From Aricia agestis (lineage: Eukaryota > Arthropoda > Insecta > Lepidoptera > Lycaenidae), in contig NC_056428.1 of the NCBI RefSeq assembly GCF_905147365.1, positions 3,688,001-3,752,000 of the forward strand: DNA of 64,000 nucleotides, in the 5' to 3' direction. Each line of letters begins with the position of its first letter. Position 1 is the stretch's first letter. The position numbers and the translations under genes were made by a program. The notes under the pieces were generated by a model. The model made no database searches. It worked only from the letters and a program-made list of their open reading frames with translations, and was not told the origin of the DNA. This document shows, piece by piece, positions 57,954-64,000 of the stretch.

Positions 57954-58700
57954 TTTTACCTCAAGATGAACCCAACCAAGTATTTGTGTGAGAAGTGTTA
58001 CATGTTATGTTATCTGATTTGAAATCGTGGAGGAATTGCATTTATTTTACACTGCCGATATTTGTGTTATGATTAAGTGAATCTAATAAAGTTGTACTTA
58101 CATAAAAGTGTTTTGTTAATATTTTGCATGCCTTGTGCAACTGTACCCTATAATACTCCTCAATTCACAATAAAACAAGAAGACGTGAGTGAAAGAATCG
58201 AACAAGTAACATTTCGTAACATACGGACAATAACTCATTTTTTCCCTAATTATTTTAATAATACTTGTAAGTTATCTACTACATAACCTAGCTAATATAT
58301 CTGGCTACACATATAATCCATATTTTTTATATTTCAAATAATTTTTCCGGCCCTAATGCCCAAAGGCCCCGGCCTCCATGTAAGCAAAAAACGGGAAATT
58401 TTTTCATGTTACTTACCTTATTCTTCCACTCACGTCTTGTTTATTATTGTTACAAACTTAAAATTATTTGGGTTTTTAAGCTATTGCCTATTGCATAGCT
58501 TAAAAACAGGAGAGCTTTGCCGTGCATCGTCTAACGTCCTTTCTGTTCGGCAGAATTCGGCACGTATTTGTGTGCGTGCGACTAGACGTAACGACGTTTA
58601 CCGCGGCAGTCCCTGAGCGCCATACGTTTTTTTTTTACATTTATATTTTACAGAAAGTTATCTAGTAACACTGCAGACTAAGACAAGAAAAGTAAGAAAT
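57954..58700. other. EXO1 3' flank
   Basis: The EXO1 poly(A) signal AATAAA is at 58085-58090. Inverted 15-bp segments (AACAAGAAGACGTGAGTG near 58171 and complement near 58427) bracket about 270 bp. A GC-rich tract follows (TTCGGCAGAATTCGGCACG near 58547). No gene is recognised. Confidence 0.4.
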
Positions 58701-58884
58701 TTTAGGGTTCCGTACCCAAAGGGGAAAAAACGGGACCCTATTACTAAGACTTCGATGTCTGTCCGTCTGTCCGTGCGTCCGTCTGTCTCCAGGCTGCAAG
58801 TGAAGAACCGGTATAGCTAGACTTCTGAAATTTTCGCAGATTGTGTTTCGGTTGCCGCTGTATCAACAAATACTAAAAACAAAA

Positions 58885-59968
58885 TCGTACTTCCTACTAA
58901 TATTATAAAGGTGAAAGTTTGTTTGGATGTATGGACGTATAGATGTGTGGATGTGTGGATGTATGGATGTTTGTTACTCTTTCACGCAAAAACTACTGAA
59001 CGGATTTTAATGAAACTTTACAATAATATAGCTTATACATCAGAATAACACATAGGCTACAATTTTAACCGACTTTCTAAATGGGGGAGGTGTTATGTTC
59101 GTTTTCTTATGTTCAACGATTACTCCGCCGTTTGTTAACCGATTTTAAATTTTTTTCTTTTGGTATATAGGGTATCATCCCAATTGGGATGATACCCTAT
59201 GTATTATATTCACAAAAGTGGTGATCTGATGAAGGATCCATAAGTAATCGAGGGAACTCCTCAAAATTTATAGAGAAACATGTGGTGACTTCGGTTTCGT
59301 GAAAAGTATTCTAAGCATATGCTACCAACAAGTAAGATTTTGCACCGAGATATACCTGGTATACCGTGGTTCGGAAGGTGTTGAGAGAACTCCTGATTCT
59401 TTATAGATACAAGTTTGGGAGTTTCGGCGTTATTTTAAGAACGGAAAGCATATGCTACTATGCAAATTACATTAATCATCATCATCATCATCACTACCAT
59501 ATTATACCATGCATCGTCCCATGGTTATGACTTATGAGCCTATAATGACCCTGTTATTGGTACTTTTCATAGTCTTTTAGATCGAGACTCGAGTTTGTCA
59601 AGCGATAATTAAAAAAAATCTATACCTACCTAATATTAAAAACTTGAAGAGTATGTTTGCCTGAACGCGTTAATCTCAGGAACTGCAGGTCCGATTTAAA
59701 AACTTATTTCAGTGTTTATCGAGTAAGACTATAGGCTAAATATATCACGCTAAGACTAATACGGCCGAAGAAACTCAGGAAAATGTGGGAAAAACTGAGG
59801 AAATATAAGAAATTACCAACTACTGGAGCAATTTTTATGGCAATATTAAGCACAGATATAGAGTAGACCACGTGAAGAGAGTAGGGACATAAGGTATTTT
59901 TTATGGGAAAATGTACGGTTTCTGTAAAATTCCTAATTTACGCGGGCGAAGCCGCACGGGACATCTAG
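58885..59968 (+). mobile_element. Non-autonomous Helitron, 1084 bp, with recognisable empty site
   Basis: It starts TCGTACTTCCTACTAATATT right after AAAACAAAA and ends GCCGCACGGGACATCTAG right before TAAAATAATATTTAAGG. Removing it restores the AAAACAAAATAAA...ATATTTAAGGG order of other family copies (for example around 21705-21735). So it inserted between A and T with no target duplication, as Helitrons do. It is a near-copy of 16471-17487 in the other orientation. Confidence 0.85.
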
Positions 59969-60099
59969 TAAAATAATATTTAAGGGTGGCTTCCCATACA
60001 ATAAACGTGATTTTTCGCCCTTTTTTGGTCTATATATCAGTAATGACAGCAGGATATTTTCACGAAGGCCTTTATTGTATGTGTACTTCAATAATTATT

Positions 60100-60421
60100 T
60101 AAATTTAGTTTGTTATTATTTTTAGCAATATTCCGCGAAAACAACTTCCACCTTTAAGTAAATGAGTGAGTGTACAAACACCACCACCACACAAGCATTT
60201 GCTAACATTATTGCTTGTGTGGTGGTGGAGTTTGCAGGTTCTTGCATGCGAGTGTATGCATAGGCAGTGTGGGAGGAGGGAGGTGCTGTACGCATGCCTA
60301 TGTGTACACTCACTCATTTACTTAAAGGTGGAAGTTGTTTTCGCGGAATATTGCTAAAAATAATAACAAACTAAATTTAAACTATGGATTTCCGCAAAGT
60401 AACGCCTGATTCCATTAACTA
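60100..60421. mobile_element. Hairpin insertion with 77-bp perfect arms and 13-bp flanking duplication
   Basis: The arms 60099-60175 and 60304-60380 are exact inverted copies (for example GCAATATTCCGCGAAAACAA in the left arm). An inner dyad ACCACCACCACACAAGCA pairs with TGCTTGTGTGGTGGTGG. The whole insert is flanked by TTCAATAATTATT at 60087-60099 and 60422-60434. It interrupts the dispersed repeat at 58701-60562. Confidence 0.7.
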
Positions 60422-60562
60422 TTCAATAATTATTATTAATATTAAAATAAAATAAAAAATTAAGAGGGGCTCCCATACAAAAACACAATGTTTGGCCTAT
60501 TTTTGCTCTATAACGGTACGGAACCCTTCGTGCGCGAGTCCAACTCGCACTTGGCTGGTTTT

Positions 60563-60718
60563 TTATTGTCACGTACTATGTCGTAGACCCCCATCTAGTT
60601 ACCCGTAGACGGTAGACTCCTTTTTTGCGCTGAGAAAATGCCTTTAAGCATCTTGCGGGGGATGGGGGCCCATGCGCAAGTATGTGGGCCTCTGCTGCTT
60701 CTGAAGATGGTGGTGGAC
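60563..60718. other. Junction between dispersed repeat and satellite
   Basis: A short unique-looking stretch with GC-rich TGCGGGGGATGGGGGCCCAT near 60654. No gene is recognised. Confidence 0.4.
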
Positions 60719-63700
60719 GTAGCGATGCTAAATCGTAGCATGATTTCGTAGCGATGCTAACTCGTAGCACAATTTCGGATTGATGCTAACTCGTAGCACG
60801 ATTTCGTAGCGATGCTAACTCGTAGCACAATTTCGTAGCGATGCTAACTCGTAGCACAATTTCGGATTGATGCTAACTCGTAGCACAATTTCATAGCGAT
60901 GCTAACTCGTAGCATGATTTCGTAGCGATGCTAACTCGTAGCACAATTTCGGATTGATGCTAACTCGTAGCACAATTTCATAGCGATGCTAACTCATAGC
61001 ACAATTTCGGATTGATGCTAACTCATAGCACAATTTCGGATTGATGCTAACTCATAGCACAATTTCGGATTGATGCTAACTCGTAGCACAATTTCGTAGC
61101 GATGCTAACTCGTAGCACGATTTCGTAGCGATGCTAACTCGTAGCACGATTTCGTAGCGATGCTAACTCGTAGCACAATTTCGTAGCGATGCTAACTCGT
61201 AGCACAATTTCATAGCGATGCTAACTCGTAGCACGATTTCGTAGCGATGCTAACTCGTAGCACAATTTCGTAGCGATGCTAACTCGTAGCACAATTTCAT
61301 AGCGATGCTAACTCGTAGCACAATTTCGTAGCGATGCTAACTCGTAGCACAATTTCGGATTGATGCTAACTCGTAGCACAATTTCATAGCGATGCTAACT
61401 CATAGCACAATTTCGGATTGATGCTAACTCATAGCACAATTTCGGATTGATGCTAACTCGTAGCACGATTTCGTAGCGATGCTAACTCGTAGCACAATTT
61501 CGTAGCGATGCTAACTCGTAGCACAATTTCGTAGCGATGCTAACTCGTAGCACAATTTCGGATTGATGCTAACTCGTAGCACAATTTCATAGCGATGCTA
61601 ACTCATAGCACAATTTCGGATTGATGCTAACTCATAGCACAATTTCGGATTGATGCTAACTCATAGCACAATTTCGGATTGATGCTAACTCGTAGCACGA
61701 TTTCGTAGCGATGCTAACTCGTAGCACAATTTCGTAGCGATGCTAACTCGTAGCACAATTTCGTAGCGATGCTAACTCGTAGCACGATTTCGTAGCGATG
61801 CTAACTCGTAGCACGATTTCGTAGCGATGCTAACTCGTAGCACAATTTCGTAGCGATGCTAACTCGTAGCACAATTTCATAGCGATGCTAACTCATAGCA
61901 CAATTTCGGATTGATGCTAACTCATAGCACAATTTCGGATTGATGCTAACTCGTAGCACGATTTCGTAGCGATGCTAACTCGTAGCACAATTTCGTAGCG
62001 ATGCTAACTCGTAGCACAATTTCGTAGCGATGCTAACTCGTAGCACAATTTCGGATTGATGCTAACTCGTAGCACAATTTCATAGCGATGCTAACTCATA
62101 GCACAATTTCGGATTGATGCTAACTCATAGCACAATTTCGGATTGATGCTAACTCATAGCACAATTTCGGATTGATGCTAACTCATAGCACAATTTCGGA
62201 TTGATGCTAACTCGTAGCACAATTTCGTAGCGATGCTAACTCGTAGCACGATTTCGTAGCGATGCTAACTCGTAGCACAATTTCGTAGCGATGCTAACTC
62301 GTAGCACAATTTCGTAGCGATGCTAACTCGTAGCACAATTTCATAGCGATGCTAACTCATAGCACAATTTCGGATTGATGCTAACTCATAGCACAATTTC
62401 GGATTGATGCTAACTCGTAGCACGATTTCGTAGCGATGCTAACTCGTAGCACAATTTCGTAGCGATGCTAACTCGTAGCACAATTTCGTAGCGATGCTAA
62501 CTCGTAGCACAATTTCGGATTGATGCTAACTCGTAGCACAATTTCATAGCGATGCTAACTCATAGCACAATTTCGGATTGATGCTAACTCGTAGCACAAT
62601 TTCATAGCGATGCTAACTCATAGCACAATTTCGGATTGATGCTAACTCATAGCACAATTTCGGATTGATGCTAACTCGTAGCACGATTTCGTAGCGATGC
62701 TAACTCGTAGCACAATTTCGTAGCGATGCTAACTCGTAGCACAATTTCGTAGCGATGCTAACTCGTAGCACAATTTCGGATTGATGCTAACTCGTAGCAC
62801 AATTTCATAGCGATGCTAACTCATAGCACAATTTCGGATTGATGCTAACTCATAGCACAATTTCGGATTGATGCTAACTCATAGCACAATTTCGGATTGA
62901 TGCTAACTCATAGCACAATTTCGGATTGATGCTAACTCGTAGCACAATTTCGTAGCGATGCTAACTCGTAGCACGATTTCGTAGCGATGCTAACTCGTAG
63001 CACAATTTCGTAGCGATGCTAACTCGTAGCACAATTTCGTAGCGATGCTAACTCGTAGCACAATTTCATAGCGATGCTAACTCATAGCACAATTTCGGAT
63101 TGATGCTAACTCATAGCACAATTTCGGATTGATGCTAACTCGTAGCACGATTTCGTAGCGATGCTAACTCGTAGCACAATTTCGTAGCGATGCTAACTCG
63201 TAGCACAATTTCGTAGCGATGCTAACTCGTAGCACAATTTCGGATTGATGCTAACTCGTAGCACAATTTCATAGCGATGCTAACTCATAGCACAATTTCG
63301 GATTGATGCTAACTCATAGCACAATTTCGGATTGATGCTAACTCATAGCACAATTTCGGGTTGATGCTAACTCGTAGCACAATTTCGTAGCGATGCTAAC
63401 TCGTAGCACGATTTCGTAGCGATGCTAACTCGTAGCACGATTTCGTAGCGATGCTAACTCGTAGCACAATTTCGTAGCGATGCTAACTCGTAGCACAATT
63501 TCGTAGCGATGCTAACTCGTAGCACAATTTCATAGCGATGCTAACTCATAGCACAATTTCGGATTGATGCTAACTCATAGCACAATTTCGGATTGATGCT
63601 AACTCGTAGCACGATTTCGTAGCGATGCTAACTCGTAGCACAATTTCGTAGCGATGCTAACTCGTAGCATGATTTCGTAGCGATGCTAACTCGTAGCACA

Positions 63701-64000
63701 ATTTCGTAGCGATGCTAACTCGTAGCATGATTTCGTAGCGATGCTAACTCGTAGCACAATTTCGTAGCGATGCTAACTCGTAGCACAATTTCGTAGCGAT
63801 GCTAACTCGTAGCATGATTTCGTAGCGATGCTAACTCGTAGCACAATTTCGTAGCGATGCTAACTCGTAGCATGATTTCGTAGCGATGCTAACTCGTAGC
63901 ACAATTTCGTAGCGATGCTAACTCGTAGCACAATTTCGGATTGATGCTAACTCGTAGCACAATTTCATAGCGATGCTAACTCATAGCACAATTTCGGATT
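60719..64000. repeat. 29-bp satellite array, at least 113 copies, with higher-order periodicity
   Basis: The unit GATGCTAACTCGTAGCACAA + TTTCGTAGC (29 bp) repeats without loss of register from 60719 to the window end, so the array is open on the right. Variable positions define monomer types: GTAGC, ATAGC or GGATT before GATGCTA; CGTAGC or CATAGC; and ACAA, ACGA or ATGA before TTTC. The marker monomer 'GATTGATGCTAACTCGTAGC + ACGA' starts at 61445, 61677, 61938, 62402, 62663, 63127 and 63591, spacings of 232, 261, 464, 261, 464 and 464 bp (8, 9, 16, 9, 16, 16 units). Each monomer contains the dyad TGCTA-ACTCG-TAGCA. The unit is not a multiple of 3, so it is not protein-coding. Confidence 0.95.

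Larger units (their letters stand above)
58701..60562 (-). repeat. GGGTTCCGTACCC-family repeat interrupted by two insertions
   Basis: The reversed family begins TTTAGGGTTCCGTACCCAAA at 58701 and ends with GTCCAACTCGCACTTGG near 60550. Its body is split at 58884/59969 by a Helitron and at 60099/60422 by a hairpin insertion. Joining the outer parts restores the block order seen at 30608-30995. Confidence 0.7.

Noticed and set aside
60719..64000. CRISPR-like array of short direct repeats
   Set aside because: The repeats are contiguous with no unique spacers and the genome is animal; this is satellite DNA.

Overview
The window looks like nuclear DNA of a moth or butterfly (Lepidoptera). Its genes are split by GT-AG introns, the intergenic DNA is AT-rich, and it holds animal genes (MED10, EXO1, SLC25A19, a PLD6-like gene, a C2H2 zinc-finger gene) in a dense background of Helitrons, hAT and mariner remnants, palindromic MITEs and non-LTR retrotransposons. 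The repeat families match my memory of lepidopteran genomes. I have run no search.

Layout. 1-4.1 kb: AT-rich DNA with a Helitron and a small MITE. 4.2-6.9 kb (-): two-exon C2H2 zinc-finger gene. 7-20.8 kb: no host gene recognised. This stretch holds a hAT element with 8-bp target duplications, a dead mariner, a 1.5-kb long-inverted-repeat element with a MITE inside, a Helitron, and a second hAT carrying a LINE fragment. 21.1-25.9 kb (+): three-exon gene for a secreted protein I cannot name. 26.8-27.7 kb (-): intronless mitochondrial thiamine pyrophosphate carrier. 27.8-29.9 kb: foldback and palindromic repeats. 30.1-32.2 kb (+): MED10. 32.8-33.7 kb (-): PLD6/zucchini-like gene whose HxK motif reads QHK. 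34.2-58.0 kb (+): EXO1 in 11 coding exons, with all FEN-family catalytic acids present. 58.1-60.6 kb: a dispersed repeat broken by a Helitron and by a hairpin insertion. 60.7 kb to the window end: a 29-bp satellite array with higher-order periodicity.

The PLD6-like gene and EXO1 are head to head, 490 bp apart, and probably share a promoter region. MED10 and the PLD6-like gene converge. The EXO1 introns have taken up most of the mobile DNA: a Helitron in intron 3; in intron 6 a 1.7-kb transposon with 4-bp target duplications and its own spliced gene; a decayed RTE-type LINE in intron 7; and in intron 9 an intact 5.4-kb antisense LINE, a 4.5-kb inverted duplication and split TA microsatellites. 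The coding exons nevertheless join in frame.

The least familiar items are the intron-6 transposon and its truncated spliced gene, the PLD6-like protein with an altered HKD motif, the secreted protein with tribasic/tetrabasic motifs, the diverged inverted duplication, and the satellite. Exon joins were worked out by hand from splice signals and reading frame. No alignment or database search was possible.
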